Positions 6,950 to 16,913 are shown, counted from the stretch's first letter. The stretch is 33,893 nt of DNA from Peptostreptococcaceae bacterium (GCA_025210335.1 JAOARY010000033.1:1-33893), one strand, 5' to 3'. Translations and numbers: made by a program. Notes: a model not told the origin generated them from the letters alone.

Positions 6950-6954
6950 TATAA

Positions 6955-6996
6955 AAATACTGTTATAAAAATTAAACTTTATAACAGTATTTTTTG
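6955..6996. terminator. Bidirectional terminator between the sigma-like gene and the ROK gene
   Basis: Arms AAATACTGTTATAAA (6955-6969) and TTTATAACAGTATTT (6978-6992) form a perfect 15-bp stem with T runs on the plus-strand exit. It serves the convergent genes ending at 6949 and 7040. Confidence 0.85.
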
Positions 6997-7039
6997 ATAT
7001 TTTAATATATATTTTTAATATCTAATAATTCATACTTAT

Positions 7040-7981
7040 TTATAAATAAAAACTTAAAGCAGCTGCTCCAATAAGACCACAATCTTTTCTTTTTGCTTTA
7101 ATAATTTTACAAGCTTTCTTACTTGCATCTAAAGACATTTTATCAAGTGTCTTTTGTATTTCATCATAAAACATATCAAGTGCATTAGATACACCACCAC
7201 CAATAGCTATTATATCTGGATTGTATAATGCAATCACATTAAATAACCCAACACCTAAATAAAAACCTTCATTTTTTACAATATCTAAAGCTAATTTATC
7301 ATTTTTCTTTGCATAATCAAAAACATCTTTTGCTATTATATCTCCATCTTTACTCATTAAAGTTTCTTCATCTTTTGCCCTTTCATTTGCGATTTTTGCA
7401 ATAGCAGTTCCAGAAGCATAGGCTTCTAGACAACCATTATTACCACAATTACACGTACGTCCATTTAGATTTATTATTGTATGTCCTACTTCAAAAGCAT
7501 TGGAATTTGAACCTATTTGTAATTTGTGATCTACTACTGCACCACCGCCAACACCAGTACTCACTGTTATATATACAAAATTATCACATTCTTTTCCACA
7601 GCCATACAAATATTCACCCAAAGTAGCTACATTGGCATCATTTTGTAATTTTATGGGAATATCTTTATATTTTTGCTTTAGCTCATCAACAATCTTTACA
7701 TTTTTCCAAGGCTTTAAATTGCAAGCATCTATTATTATACCTTTCTTGCTATCAAGTGGGCCAGGACTTCCTATTCCAATCCCTTTTAGATCTTGAACTT
7801 CAAAATCTTTTTCTTTTAACAATTTATCTATACTATTTTTTATATTATTTATAGAATATTCTTCTCCTAACTCTGATTTGGTTTCGAATTTTTCATCTAT
7901 TAAAACCTCACCATCTTTAGTAACTAAACCTACATTAATCTTTGTTCCCCCAATATCAACACCACAATATATTTCTTTCAA
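7040..7981 (-). CDS. ROK-family sugar kinase (glucokinase-like)
   Basis: The 313-residue protein starts at TTG 7981, chosen because AGAGGTG lies 5 nt upstream; the open frame extends a little further to 7999. The N-terminus has the phosphate-binding CGVDIGGTKINVGLV. Further on are GIGSPGPLD, NDANVATLGEYLYG, VSTGVGGG and the zinc motif CNCGNNGCLEAY, the hallmark of ROK kinases. There is no helix-turn-helix at the N-terminus, so this is a kinase and not a NagC/XylR-type repressor. It is divergent from the xylFGH importer, suggesting a shared role in sugar use. Substrate specificity (glucose, fructose or another hexose) cannot be read from the sequence. The 61-codon plus-strand frame overlapping its start is a shadow. 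Confidence 0.88.
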   Translation of the reverse strand: MKEIYCGVDIGGTKINVGLVTKDGEVLIDEKFETKSELGEEYSINNIKNSIDKLLKEKDFEVQDLKGIGIGSPGPLDSKKGIIIDACNLKPWKNVKIVDELKQKYKDIPIKLQNDANVATLGEYLYGCGKECDNFVYITVSTGVGGGAVVDHKLQIGSNSNAFEVGHTIINLNGRTCNCGNNGCLEAYASGTAIAKIANERAKDEETLMSKDGDIIAKDVFDYAKKNDKLALDIVKNEGFYLGVGLFNVIALYNPDIIAIGGGVSNALDMFYDEIQKTLDKMSLDASKKACKIIKAKRKDCGLIGAAALSFYL

Positions 7982-8214
7982 AGTAGCACCTCTTTCCAAT
8001 ATAATTTTAACCTTTAATAATCATATTAATTCAACCTATATATACAAGTTAATATATAAATAATTTATTTTCAATATTAGTTTTAAATAAATTATTCACA
8101 AAAACTTGTTTAATTTGCTATATTACTATTTTACTTATATTTTATTACCCAATAAAAATCAAATAAACAAAATTGCTATATATATTACTTCTAATTGCCT
8201 AAATAATATAATTA

Positions 8215-8244
8215 TTGTTTTATAACAAAAAAAATGGCTATAAT
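8215..8244 (+). promoter_or_regulatory. Probable sigma-A promoter of xylFGH
   Basis: TTGTTT (8215-8220), an 18-bp spacer and a perfect TATAAT (8239-8244) lie 45 bp before the xylF start. The palindrome AATAATATAATTATT overlaps the area just upstream of the -35 box and may bind a regulator. No catabolite-repression (cre) consensus was recognised in 7982-8288. Confidence 0.6.
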
Positions 8245-8288
8245 TTTAAATGTATTAAATTTTTATTGTGAAAGAGGAGGATTTTTCG

Positions 8289-9380
8289 ATGAACAAAAGA
8301 CTTAAGAAATTTTTAGCAATTGCTACAATAACAACTTTATGTTTTGCAAGTTTAATCGGATGCAATAACTCTAATAAGGAAGACACAAAAAAAGATGACG
8401 AAAAAGCAATGGATAAAGATGTTATAAAAATAGGTTTTTCTATGGACACATTAAAAGAAGAAAGATGGCAAAAAGATAGAGATATCTTATTGGCAGAAGC
8501 TAAAGAAAAAGGCATAGAAATAATAATTCAAGCTGCTAATGGTGATGACAATAAACAAATTGCTCAAGCTGAAAATATGATATCACAAGGTGTAGATGTA
8601 CTTATGGTAGCTCCTCATAATGCTGAAGTTGCTGCTGCTATAGTAGAAAATGCACATGCAGAAAATATACCAGTACTTTCTTATGATAGACTTATAAAAA
8701 ATTCTGATGTAGATTTATATGTTTCATTTGATAATGAAAAAGTAGGTAATTTACAAGGTGAATATATAACTAAATTAGTTCCAGAAGGTAATTATGTTTA
8801 TATAGGTGGAGCACCAACAGATAATAATGCACATTTATTCAAAAAAGGTGCAATGGATATATTAAAACCATTTATTGATGATGGAAAAATAAAATTAGTT
8901 TATGATCAAATGTCAAAAGATTGGCAACCATCTGAAGCTCAAAAGCATATGGAAAACGCTCTTACTGCAAATAAAAATAAAGTAAATGCTGTTATTTGTG
9001 CAAATGATGGTACTGCTGGAGGTGCAATATCAGCACTTTCTGAACAACAATTAGTTGGAATAGTTCCTGTAACTGGTCAAGATGCTGAGCTTGCTGCTTG
9101 TCAAAGAATAGTTGAAGGAAAACAAACTATGACAGTTTACAAACCAATTCCTAAATTAGCTAAAACAGCTTTAGATTTAGCTATCAAATTAGCTATGGGT
9201 GAAACTATAGATACTAATAATACTGTAAACAATAATAAAATAGATGTTCCTTCTTATCTATTAGAACCAATCGTTGTTGATAAAGACAATATGATGGATA
9301 CAATAATTAAAGATAATTATCATCCATTTGAAGAAGTCTATAAAAATGTAGACGAAAAAGATAGACCTGAAAATATGTAA
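8289..9380 (+). CDS. xylF: D-xylose ABC transporter substrate-binding lipoprotein XylF
   Basis: The mature start is ATG 8289, with GAGGAGG upstream; the frame is open from GTG 8268 but that would place the ribosome binding site inside the gene. A lipoprotein signal ends in a lipobox with Cys25 (ASLIGC). The body is a periplasmic-binding-protein type 1 fold closely resembling E. coli XylF: IGFSMDTLKEERWQKDRD, the AANGDDNKQIAQ motif, PVLSYDRLI, VSFDNEKVG, GGAPTDNNAHLFKKGAM and TMTVYKPI. It would capture xylose, or a related monosaccharide, outside the membrane and deliver it to XylGH. A terminator follows the gene, so the binding protein is probably made in excess over the ATPase and permease. 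No xylA or xylB is in the window. Confidence 0.92.
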   Translation: MNKRLKKFLAIATITTLCFASLIGCNNSNKEDTKKDDEKAMDKDVIKIGFSMDTLKEERWQKDRDILLAEAKEKGIEIIIQAANGDDNKQIAQAENMISQGVDVLMVAPHNAEVAAAIVENAHAENIPVLSYDRLIKNSDVDLYVSFDNEKVGNLQGEYITKLVPEGNYVYIGGAPTDNNAHLFKKGAMDILKPFIDDGKIKLVYDQMSKDWQPSEAQKHMENALTANKNKVNAVICANDGTAGGAISALSEQQLVGIVPVTGQDAELAACQRIVEGKQTMTVYKPIPKLAKTALDLAIKLAMGETIDTNNTVNNNKIDVPSYLLEPIVVDKDNMMDTIIKDNYHPFEEVYKNVDEKDRPENM

Positions 9381-9403
9381 TAAACCTAAAGATAAGACTA
9401 AAA

Positions 9404-9446
9404 GGGCTGTCTCAAAAAGCATATGCATTGAGATAGCCTATTTTTA
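9404..9446 (+). terminator. Partial terminator between xylF and xylG
   Basis: GGCTGTCTCA (9405-9414) pairs with TGAGATAGCC (9429-9438) with one G-U pair, followed by TATTTTTATTT. It lies inside the operon and likely sets the XylF to XylG ratio. Confidence 0.75.
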
Positions 9447-9546
9447 TTTATATCATTTAATTTTTATCTTTCTTTGTAAGATATTTTTAATATAAATAAA
9501 AAATTTTTAAAAATATTATTTTTAATCTTATATGGAGGTGTTTTAT

Positions 9547-11076
9547 TTGAGCGAATATATATTAGAAATGAAAAACATCACCAAAGAATTTCCTGGAGTA
9601 AAAGCACTTGATAATGTAACTTTTAAGGTAAAAAAAGGTGAAGTCCATGCTTTATGTGGAGAAAATGGTGCTGGTAAATCCACTTTGATGAAAGTTTTAA
9701 GTGGTGTTTATCCTTTTGGAAGTTATAGTGGAGATATTATTATAAACGATGAAGTTCAAAAATTTAATAATATTTCGGATTCTGAAAATAAGGGAGTTGC
9801 AATTGTTTATCAAGAATTAGCATTGGTTCCTCAAATGAGTGTTGCTCAAAATATTTATCTAGCTAATGAACCTACTATACTTGGAAATACAACAATTGAT
9901 GAACAAAAACTAAATTATATGGCAAAAGAACTTTTAAACAAATTGAAATTAAATATTCCAACTAATACTTTAGTAAAAACATTAGGAGTTGGGGTTCAAC
10001 AATTGGTTGAAATTGCAAAAGCACTTTCAAAAAATGTAGATATACTTATATTTGATGAACCTACAGCAGCTCTTACCGATAGTGAGGTCGAGACTCTTTT
10101 TAGAATAATAAAAGAATTAAAAGAAAAAGGAATTACTTTTATTATCATCACTCATAAATTAGAAGAAATCTTTGAGATATCAGATACAGTAACTACTATA
10201 AGAGATGGTAAAACAATATCCACAGATGATACTAATACTTTAGATGAGGATAAGATAATAAAAATGATGGTTGGAAGAGAAATAAATGATAGATATCCAA
10301 AAGAGATTCATAAAAGTGAAGAAATCATAATGGAAGTCAAAAATTTTAATGTCTATAATCCTTTGATGCCTGACAAAAAACTTGTAGATAATGTATCATT
10401 TAATGTTAAAAAAGGAGAAATATTAGGCATATCTGGACTTATGGGAGCAGGTAGAACTGAACTTGTAATGGGTTTATTTGGAGCTTATTCGCATACAACT
10501 GGTGATATTTATATAGATGGCAAGAAAGTGAATATAAAAAGCCCAAAAGATGCTATAAAAAACGGTTTAGCACTTGTCACAGAAGATAGAAAAGGTAATG
10601 GACTTGTTCTTAGTCAAAGTATAATGATAAACACAACATTAGCATCTTTAAATAAAGTATTACACCGAATTTCTTTAGATAATAATAAAGAAACTTTTTA
10701 TACAAACAAATATGTAGATCAACTTAAAATAAAAACTCCTAGTATAGAACAATTTGTAAAAAATCTTTCTGGTGGTAATCAGCAAAAAGTTGTAATTGGA
10801 AAATGGCTAATGACTGAACCTAAAATACTTATCTTAGATGAACCTACTAGAGGTATTGATGTTGGTGCCAAATATGAAATATATACTCTTATGAATGAAC
10901 TTGTAAAGCAAGGAGTTGCTGTTGTTATGATTTCTTCTGAATTGCCAGAAATTATAGGTATGTCTGATAGAATTTTAGTAATGCATGAAGGTAGCTTCAA
11001 AGGAGAACTTTCCTCATCTGCAACTCAAGAAGATATTATGTATTTTGCAACAGGAAGGAGAGATATAAATGAGTAA
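9547..11076 (+). CDS. xylG: D-xylose ABC transporter ATP-binding protein XylG
   Basis: The 509-residue protein contains two fused ATPase domains, as in CUT2-family sugar importers. The first has Walker A GENGAGKST and Walker B LIFDEPTAAL; the second has a degenerate Walker A GLMGAGRTE, the signature LSGGNQQKVVIGKWL and Walker B LILDEPTRGIDVG. The start is taken as TTG 9547, since GAGGTG ends 6 nt before it and the ATG at 9532 overlaps that ribosome binding site. It powers uptake through XylH and overlaps xylH by 8 nt, indicating translational coupling. Confidence 0.92.
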   Translation: MSEYILEMKNITKEFPGVKALDNVTFKVKKGEVHALCGENGAGKSTLMKVLSGVYPFGSYSGDIIINDEVQKFNNISDSENKGVAIVYQELALVPQMSVAQNIYLANEPTILGNTTIDEQKLNYMAKELLNKLKLNIPTNTLVKTLGVGVQQLVEIAKALSKNVDILIFDEPTAALTDSEVETLFRIIKELKEKGITFIIITHKLEEIFEISDTVTTIRDGKTISTDDTNTLDEDKIIKMMVGREINDRYPKEIHKSEEIIMEVKNFNVYNPLMPDKKLVDNVSFNVKKGEILGISGLMGAGRTELVMGLFGAYSHTTGDIYIDGKKVNIKSPKDAIKNGLALVTEDRKGNGLVLSQSIMINTTLASLNKVLHRISLDNNKETFYTNKYVDQLKIKTPSIEQFVKNLSGGNQQKVVIGKWLMTEPKILILDEPTRGIDVGAKYEIYTLMNELVKQGVAVVMISSELPEIIGMSDRILVMHEGSFKGELSSSATQEDIMYFATGRRDINE

Positions 11077-12211
11077 TTTAAAAGAAAAATTAAAACATGT
11101 TGATACAAGAAAATATACAATGATAGTTGCACTTATAGGTATTTGGATTTTATTTTATTTCTTAGATAGCTCAAAGACATTTTTAACACCTAGAAATTTA
11201 TCTAATTTATTTAAACAAATGTCTGTAACCGCAGTTTTAGCAATGGGAATGTTTATGATTCTTGTTAATTTGCACATAGATTTATCTTTAGGTTCTTTAG
11301 TTGGTTTAAGTGGTGGAGTATGTGCACTTTTAATGTATCATTTTAATCTTAATCCTTTTTTAGCAATACTTTTAACAATACTACTTGGTATAGTATGTGG
11401 TATATTTACAGGTTCTTGGGTTAATGCTGGAGTTCCTGCTTTTATCGCCTCTCTTGGAGGAATGCTTGCTTATAGAGGTGCTATTATGGGACTTTCTCAA
11501 GGAGCTTCAATACCTACAAGTCACCCACATTTTAGATTTTTGGGAACTGCATATATACCATTTAATCTCGGATGGATTCTTGGTATTATTGCATCTGTTC
11601 TAGTATTTTATCTTGCTCTTAAGAAAAGACAAAGTCGTATAAAATTCAATTTTAAGGTTAATTCCTTACAAAAAGAAATACTTATAAATTCAATTTACGT
11701 ACTTTTAATTCTTTTATTTGTATATATAATGAACTCTTATAAAGGTATTCCTATGCCAATAGCAATTGTTATTGTTCTTGCACTTATACTTCATTACGTA
11801 GCTACAAAAACAAAATTTGGACGTCAAGTTTTTGCAATTGGTGGTAATAAGGAAGCTGCTAGATTATCTGGTATCAATATAAAAGCAAGAACTTTGCAAA
11901 TATTTATAATCTCAGGTATGATGGCTGCTATTGCAGGTATCCTTCTAACTGCTAGACTTGGTACAGCTACAACAGATGCAGGAAATGGATTTGAACTTGA
12001 TGCAGTTGCATCTTGTGTAATTGGGGGAACATCTTTACTTGGTGGAGAAGGAACTATAATAGGTGCAGTTTTAGGTGCACTTGTAATGTCTTCTCTTGAT
12101 AATGGTATGTCAATTCTTAATACAGAATCTTATTGGCAACTTATTGTTAAAGGGTTGATTCTTATTTTAGCAGTATTTATAGATATTTATAATAAGAAAA
12201 AAGGTAAATAA
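11069..12211 (+). CDS. xylH: D-xylose ABC transporter permease XylH
   Basis: The 380-residue polytopic membrane protein has about ten hydrophobic segments. Family landmarks are MAVLAMG-like VTAVLAMGMFMILV, the LSLGSLVGLSGG loop, VPAFIASLGGMLAYRG, AIGGNKEAARLSGI (the ATPase-contact region) and the C-terminal VIGGTSLLGGEGTIIGAVLGAL. It forms the membrane channel of the xylose importer. Its ATG overlaps the stop of xylG by 8 nt. A long-hairpin terminator closes the operon. Confidence 0.92.
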   Translation: MSNLKEKLKHVDTRKYTMIVALIGIWILFYFLDSSKTFLTPRNLSNLFKQMSVTAVLAMGMFMILVNLHIDLSLGSLVGLSGGVCALLMYHFNLNPFLAILLTILLGIVCGIFTGSWVNAGVPAFIASLGGMLAYRGAIMGLSQGASIPTSHPHFRFLGTAYIPFNLGWILGIIASVLVFYLALKKRQSRIKFNFKVNSLQKEILINSIYVLLILLFVYIMNSYKGIPMPIAIVIVLALILHYVATKTKFGRQVFAIGGNKEAARLSGINIKARTLQIFIISGMMAAIAGILLTARLGTATTDAGNGFELDAVASCVIGGTSLLGGEGTIIGAVLGALVMSSLDNGMSILNTESYWQLIVKGLILILAVFIDIYNKKKGK

Positions 12212-12230
12212 AAAATATTTATAATAAAAT

Positions 12231-12325
12231 AGGTTGTTACATCAAAAGTCTAATTATAATATATCATTTTACAAATAAAAGATATTATATTATAACTTAA
12301 CTACTAATGTAACAACCTTTTTTTA
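12231..12325 (+). terminator. Long-stem terminator after xylH
   Basis: Outer arms AGGTTGTTACAT (12231-12242) and ATGTAACAACCT (12307-12318) enclose a second AT-rich inverted repeat (TATAATATATC...GATATTATATTATA) and are followed by TTTTTTTATTTTT. A shorter-stem terminator would do the same job; the 64-nt interior is unusual. Confidence 0.75.
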
Positions 12326-12357
12326 TTTTTCATAATGATTAGAAAATTTTATTTTTA

Positions 12358-12915
12358 TTAAAATATCGGTGGATTTACTGCAAATATCATTTTCATTTCT
12401 TCATCTAATGGGTTTTCCCATTTATGTTTCATTCCCGCTGGAATTCTAACACTATCGCCTTCTTCTAAAATTATCACATCATTATCCAAATAAAGATATA
12501 CTCTTCCTTGTAATATATATACAACTTCTTCTCCATTATGAATAAAGAATTCTTCAGAAGCAGCTGAAGATGTTTTACCCTCTAAAGTCATCAGTGCAAA
12601 TTCTATAGAACCATTAAAATCCGGACATAAAAGTTCATAAGTGAAATTTTCACCTTGTGGGAATTTTAAACTTCTTCTATTATGAGCTCTTACTACAAGG
12701 TCATCTGTATTTTTTTCATTTAAAAAAAATGCATGTATCGGCACTTCCAAAGCTTTAGCTATTTTAGAAATAGTATTTATAGATGGATTTGCTAAACCTC
12801 TTTCAATTTGACTAAGTAAAGATGCCGTTATTTGAGCTTCTAAGGCTAATTCTTTTATTGTCAAACTTTTTCCTTTTCTAAAATCCATTATTTTCTTTCC
12901 TATATTTATATCCAT
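12358..12915 (-). CDS. XRE-family transcriptional regulator with C-terminal cupin domain
   Basis: The 185-residue protein has an N-terminal helix-turn-helix (about 3-60; SLTIKELALEAQITASLLSQ, then NPSINTISKIAKAL) and a C-terminal cupin-2 barrel (about 110-182; HNGEEVVYILQGRVYLYLD, DSVRIPAGMKHKW). The start is ATG 12915, with AAGGA about 10 nt upstream; the frame stays open to 12990 without a comparable site. Proteins of this build (PuuR/SutR type) repress small metabolic operons and sense a small ligand through the cupin. The divergent neighbour at 13295 is an Xaa-Pro peptidase, a plausible target. The ligand is unknown. Confidence 0.88.
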   Translation of the reverse strand: MDINIGKKIMDFRKGKSLTIKELALEAQITASLLSQIERGLANPSINTISKIAKALEVPIHAFFLNEKNTDDLVVRAHNRRSLKFPQGENFTYELLCPDFNGSIEFALMTLEGKTSSAASEEFFIHNGEEVVYILQGRVYLYLDNDVIILEEGDSVRIPAGMKHKWENPLDEEMKMIFAVNPPIF

Positions 12916-13294
12916 AATCTTCGTCCTTCCTAAGCTACAAGCTTCAAAATCTAAAAAAACTATATCATATAAATTTATTTTATATATCATATGTCATATA
13001 TTAAATAAATATCATTTGTATTTAATATTAATTATCAATAATTTAAATATTTGCTAGACTATTATATCATAATCTAAAGTACATAGGTGCAGTTTTTATA
13101 TATTAAAAAAAAACTAGTTCTTTTATCACGTTATATTATATTTATACCTCAATAAGAATATATAAAATAAATATTAAAAAAATAAATTTATAGTTTTATA
13201 TGATAAATTTATTTTTTATATGTTAAAATTATTATAAAGATTATTATCATATTTAATTTATGAAAATAAAATAATTATACAGGGGGTTTTTTAT
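12916..13294. other. Divergent promoter region between XRE-cupin and peptidase genes
   Basis: An extended -10 element TGATATAAT for the minus-strand gene has its TATAAT at 13066-13061. A 15-bp AT-only inverted repeat (13177-13191 / 13203-13217) precedes the peptidase gene and could be an operator or a leader hairpin. No small gene was found. Confidence 0.4.
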
Positions 13295-14371
13295 ATGATT
13301 CAAAATAGAGTAGATTCACTTTTAAGCACTATGAAGGAAAACGATATTCCTCAAATACTTATAACAGATCCATCTTCAATATTTTATTTTACTGGTGAAT
13401 GGATTCATCCAGGTGAAAGAATGTTAGCGCTTTACATATCTTTAGAAAAAGAAAATAAAATATTTATAAATGAATTATTCCCAGTAACTGCTGATTTAGG
13501 CGTAGAAAAAATATGGTTTAAAGATACTGATGATAGTGTAAAATTATTATCTAATTATATCGATAACAACAAAACAATAGGTATCGATAAAAATTGGCCA
13601 TCTAAATTCCTACTTAAAATGATGGATTATAAAATAGCATCATCTTATGTTAACGGTTCTGATTTAGTAGATTATATAAGACAAAAGAAAGACAATAAAG
13701 AAAAAGATCTTATGAGAAATGCATCAAAATTAAATGATGATGCGATTTCAATGCTTATAAATAATATTTCAAATGCAAAAAATGAAGAAGACATGGCTGT
13801 AGAACTTACTTCAATTTATAAAGATTTAAATACATCAGGACATTCATTTGATCCTATTATCGCTTTTGGAAAGAATGGAGCTGACCCACATCATGAAACA
13901 GATAATTCAACATTAAAACCAGGAGATAGTATTATAGTTGATATTGGCTGTATAAAAGATTCTTACTGTTCTGATATGACTAGAACTGTATTCTATAAAG
14001 AAGCTTCATCTAAAGCTAAGGAAGTTTATAACACAGTTTTAGAAGCAAATAAAAAAGCAATTGCAAAAGTTAAACCAGGTGCAAAATTCAGTGAAATAGA
14101 TTTAGCAGCTAGAGATTATATCGAAAGTAAAGGCTATGGAAAATACTTTACACATAGAACTGGTCATAGTATTGGTATTGACGTTCATGAAACTGGAGAT
14201 GTATCAAGTGTAAATCATGAGACTTTAGAGCCAGGAATGATATTCTCAGTAGAACCAGGAATTTATATTCCTAATGAATTTGGTGTTAGAATAGAAGACT
14301 TAGTTCTTGTAACAGAAGATGGTTGTGAAGTTTTAAATTCTTATCCTAAGGATCTTAAAATCATAGGATAG
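13295..14371 (+). CDS. M24-family Xaa-Pro peptidase (PepQ/PepP-like)
   Basis: The 358-residue protein has the two-part build of prolidases: an N-terminal creatinase-like domain (about 1-130, TDPSSIFYFTGEW) and a C-terminal pita-bread catalytic domain. The dinuclear metal ligands are all visible: D216 (IIVDIGC), D227 (CSDMTRTV), H291 (RTGHSIG), E320 (FSVEPGIY) and E334 (VRIEDLV). It cleaves peptides next to proline and has no signal peptide, so it is cytoplasmic. ATG 13295 has AGGGGG upstream. A 17-bp terminator follows. The exact specificity (dipeptidase or aminopeptidase) is not decidable from the sequence. Confidence 0.92.
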   Translation: MIQNRVDSLLSTMKENDIPQILITDPSSIFYFTGEWIHPGERMLALYISLEKENKIFINELFPVTADLGVEKIWFKDTDDSVKLLSNYIDNNKTIGIDKNWPSKFLLKMMDYKIASSYVNGSDLVDYIRQKKDNKEKDLMRNASKLNDDAISMLINNISNAKNEEDMAVELTSIYKDLNTSGHSFDPIIAFGKNGADPHHETDNSTLKPGDSIIVDIGCIKDSYCSDMTRTVFYKEASSKAKEVYNTVLEANKKAIAKVKPGAKFSEIDLAARDYIESKGYGKYFTHRTGHSIGIDVHETGDVSSVNHETLEPGMIFSVEPGIYIPNEFGVRIEDLVLVTEDGCEVLNSYPKDLKIIG

Positions 14372-14386
14372 TAAAATAGTAAAAAT

Positions 14387-14433
14387 AAAAAATGATATTA
14401 GAAAATTCCTTCTAATATCATTTTTTTATTTTC
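14387..14433. terminator. Bidirectional terminator between the peptidase and chemoreceptor genes
   Basis: Perfect 17-bp arms (14387-14403 and 14410-14426; inner part ATGATATTAGAA) with a 6-nt loop are flanked by A and T runs on either side. It serves both convergent genes. Confidence 0.9.
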
Positions 14434-14450
14434 TTTAAGATATAAAATTT

Positions 14451-16904
14451 TTATCCTATATACTCTTCTTCATCTTCTTCAAATTTATTGTATACTCTTA
14501 ACTTTTCTCTTTCATCATAAGTTTCAAATTTCTCTATTAATCCCTTTAATGAATCTGCTTGACTTGCTAACTCTTCACTAGCTGCTGTATTTTCTTGAAC
14601 TGTAGCAGTATTAGTTTCAGTAGATATAGCTAATTGTTGTAAACCTAATGTTATCTCATTAATTGCCTCTGCAAATAATTGAGAAGACTCTGTTATCTTA
14701 GTTATAAAGTTTTCAACATTATCAAAAGATTTTTTGATATTAATAAATGCTTCTTTGGTTCTCTTTGCAGTCTCCTTACCTCTTGCAGATTTATCAATTG
14801 CAGTTCTTAATATAGATTCTGTTTCTTTTGCTGATTTTGAACTTCTTCTTGCTAGTTCTTTTACTTCATCTGCAACTACTGCAAAACCTTTACCATGTTC
14901 TCCAGCTCTAGCAGCTTCAACCGCAGCATTTAAAGATAGTAAATTTGTTTGATTTGCTATTTCTTGAATTGTTGTAATTATCTTAGATACCTCTAAAGAA
15001 GCTTCATTTATCTCATTCATAACTGTAAGCATTTCTTCCATCTGCATAGTCCCTTCGTTGACATATGAAATTGATTCATCTGATGATTTTTTAGTTTCTT
15101 CAACCATATCAAAATTCTTTTGAGTCATATTTTGTACATTTTCAATGTTTGCCACAATTTCTTCATTTGCTGCTGATTGTTCTGTTATTTCTCTTGCCAT
15201 TGAGCTTGAAGCTTTTGCTATCTCATCAGAGCTTGTGGCAACTTGATCTGCAACTATGAAGATTTCCTTTAACATAGAATTTAAATTAGATATTGTTTCA
15301 TTTAAACTATCTTTTATTTGAATATAATTAGTCGCAACAGATTCCAATTCCTTATCAAATTTATCAAGACCCCTAACCAATGATAATTTCCCAAATTTCA
15401 AATCATCAATATTTCCTTGCAATTTCTTAACTGCCTTATCTTGATACTTACTTACCTTCTCCATAAATATTTCATTCTTTTTGATTTTACTTTGATCTAT
15501 TATTATTTCCGTTGCACTTCTTACTTCTCCAGTTTTATCTAATATGGAATTAGATATATATTGTATATATTTTTGATTATCATTCTGACCAATTTCAGTT
15601 TCTGCTTTATATGATGATTTTAATTTAATAGCTTTATTTGTTCCACAATTTTGACTTTGACAATGTTCATTTCTAAAAATATCATAGCATTTTTTGCCAT
15701 AATTTAAATCATTTCTAGTTATATTAGCAAATTCTAAAGCTTTTTTATTCATATACTTAACTTCAAAATCTTTACCCATAGATATAAATGGCAATGGCAT
15801 ATTTTCTAAATTATCTGATAATACTTCCAATGACTCGTTAAAATTCAAAATCATATCTGACCAAGAACCCTTTAAATTTTCACTTTCCATCTTTTCATCA
15901 ATATAACCATCTAATATATCTTCTTTTAATTTATTTATTTCATTTAATATTTCTTTTATATTTTCTATCATTTTATTTATACTATTTCCCATAAGATCTT
16001 TATCTGATAATACCTTCATATCAAAATCCAAATCTCCATTTGAAACTCTGTTAATTGCAGTAGCCTGATAAGATATATTATCTTTCATCTTATTAAAAGA
16101 TTCCATAAGAATTATAGTTTCATCATTAGAGTCTCTTCCTAAATCCTTATTTGATATATTTATATTTATATTTCCCATAGATAATTCTTTTGAATATTTA
16201 ACAACTTTTTTAATTCTATTAGAGATTTTATTTGCAGATAAATATCCTATTATACAAGCAAGTAATAAAGTAACTATCATTATTATTGATAATAAAGTAA
16301 ATGTTTTATTTAAGCTTTTATTCATCAAAACAACTTGATCTTTTACAAAGACTTCATTATCTTTAATCACTTCCAATAATACATTTTCTGAATCAACGAA
16401 AGTATTTCTACTAATAATACTTTGCTTAGCTAGCTCTCTATAAGCCTTTTGAGATTCTGCAATTTTATTTTCTTCTAATAGACTCTCATATTCTTCAGCC
16501 ATTTGCATAAACTTTTCATGTGCAATTATCCAAAGATCAAATTTTTGCTTAAATATTTCCCATTTTTCTCCTCCACCTCTAAATGAAACTAATTCATCTG
16601 ATTTTTTATATAAACCTTTTACATAATCCCAATATTTATAAATAAAATTATAATTTGCTTTTCTAATATCATCAGTAAATGCCTTTAACATAACACCTCT
16701 TTCTGTTGTACTAATAGCATTTTGATAACTATCTAATTCCCATAAAACAGTTTGTATTGGTATATCTTTTTCAATAAGTGTTTTGTAGTTATTTTCTAAC
16801 TTCTTCATACTAAAAATAGATACAAAACCTATAACAGTTCCTAATAAAGCTATTACAAGCATATAACTCATAATTTTCCATTTGATAGATAGTTTCTTAA
16901 ACAA
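14451..16904 (-). CDS. Methyl-accepting chemotaxis protein with periplasmic helical sensor and cysteine-rich PAS domain
   Basis: About 817 residues. Order of parts: membrane segment (about 12-33), outer four-helix-bundle-like sensor (about 35-200), second membrane segment (205-225), HAMP regions (230-345), a PAS domain (370-475) containing four cysteines in [16 protein letters not shown] arrangement, and a C-terminal signalling domain with the hairpin tip [20 protein letters not shown]. The open frame begins at GTG 16913, but the GGGAG site abuts it; TTG 16904, 9 nt from that site, is preferred. A cytoplasmic PAS plus an external sensor suggests two inputs. Cysteine-bearing PAS domains of this kind may bind a cofactor or metal; that is inference. 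No che genes lie nearby. Confidence 0.9.
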   Translation of the reverse strand: MFKKLSIKWKIMSYMLVIALLGTVIGFVSIFSMKKLENNYKTLIEKDIPIQTVLWELDSYQNAISTTERGVMLKAFTDDIRKANYNFIYKYWDYVKGLYKKSDELVSFRGGGEKWEIFKQKFDLWIIAHEKFMQMAEEYESLLEENKIAESQKAYRELAKQSIISRNTFVDSENVLLEVIKDNEVFVKDQVVLMNKSLNKTFTLLSIIMIVTLLLACIIGYLSANKISNRIKKVVKYSKELSMGNININISNKDLGRDSNDETIILMESFNKMKDNISYQATAINRVSNGDLDFDMKVLSDKDLMGNSINKMIENIKEILNEINKLKEDILDGYIDEKMESENLKGSWSDMILNFNESLEVLSDNLENMPLPFISMGKDFEVKYMNKKALEFANITRNDLNYGKKCYDIFRNEHCQSQNCGTNKAIKLKSSYKAETEIGQNDNQKYIQYISNSILDKTGEVRSATEIIIDQSKIKKNEIFMEKVSKYQDKAVKKLQGNIDDLKFGKLSLVRGLDKFDKELESVATNYIQIKDSLNETISNLNSMLKEIFIVADQVATSSDEIAKASSSMAREITEQSAANEEIVANIENVQNMTQKNFDMVEETKKSSDESISYVNEGTMQMEEMLTVMNEINEASLEVSKIITTIQEIANQTNLLSLNAAVEAARAGEHGKGFAVVADEVKELARRSSKSAKETESILRTAIDKSARGKETAKRTKEAFINIKKSFDNVENFITKITESSQLFAEAINEITLGLQQLAISTETNTATVQENTAASEELASQADSLKGLIEKFETYDEREKLRVYNKFEEDEEEYIG

Positions 16905-16913
16905 AAATCTCAC

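Noticed and set aside
7040..7981. ROK protein considered as a xylose repressor XylR
   Set aside because: The N-terminus starts directly with the kinase phosphate-binding motif and has no DNA-binding domain.
11397..11603. Second plus-strand frame inside xylH
   Set aside because: It is an out-of-frame shadow of a clearly conserved permease gene.
14734..14952. Plus-strand frame opposite the chemoreceptor signalling domain (similar ones opposite other receptor genes)
   Set aside because: It is antisense to the conserved receptor hairpin region, with no ribosome binding site; a shadow of conserved coding sequence.
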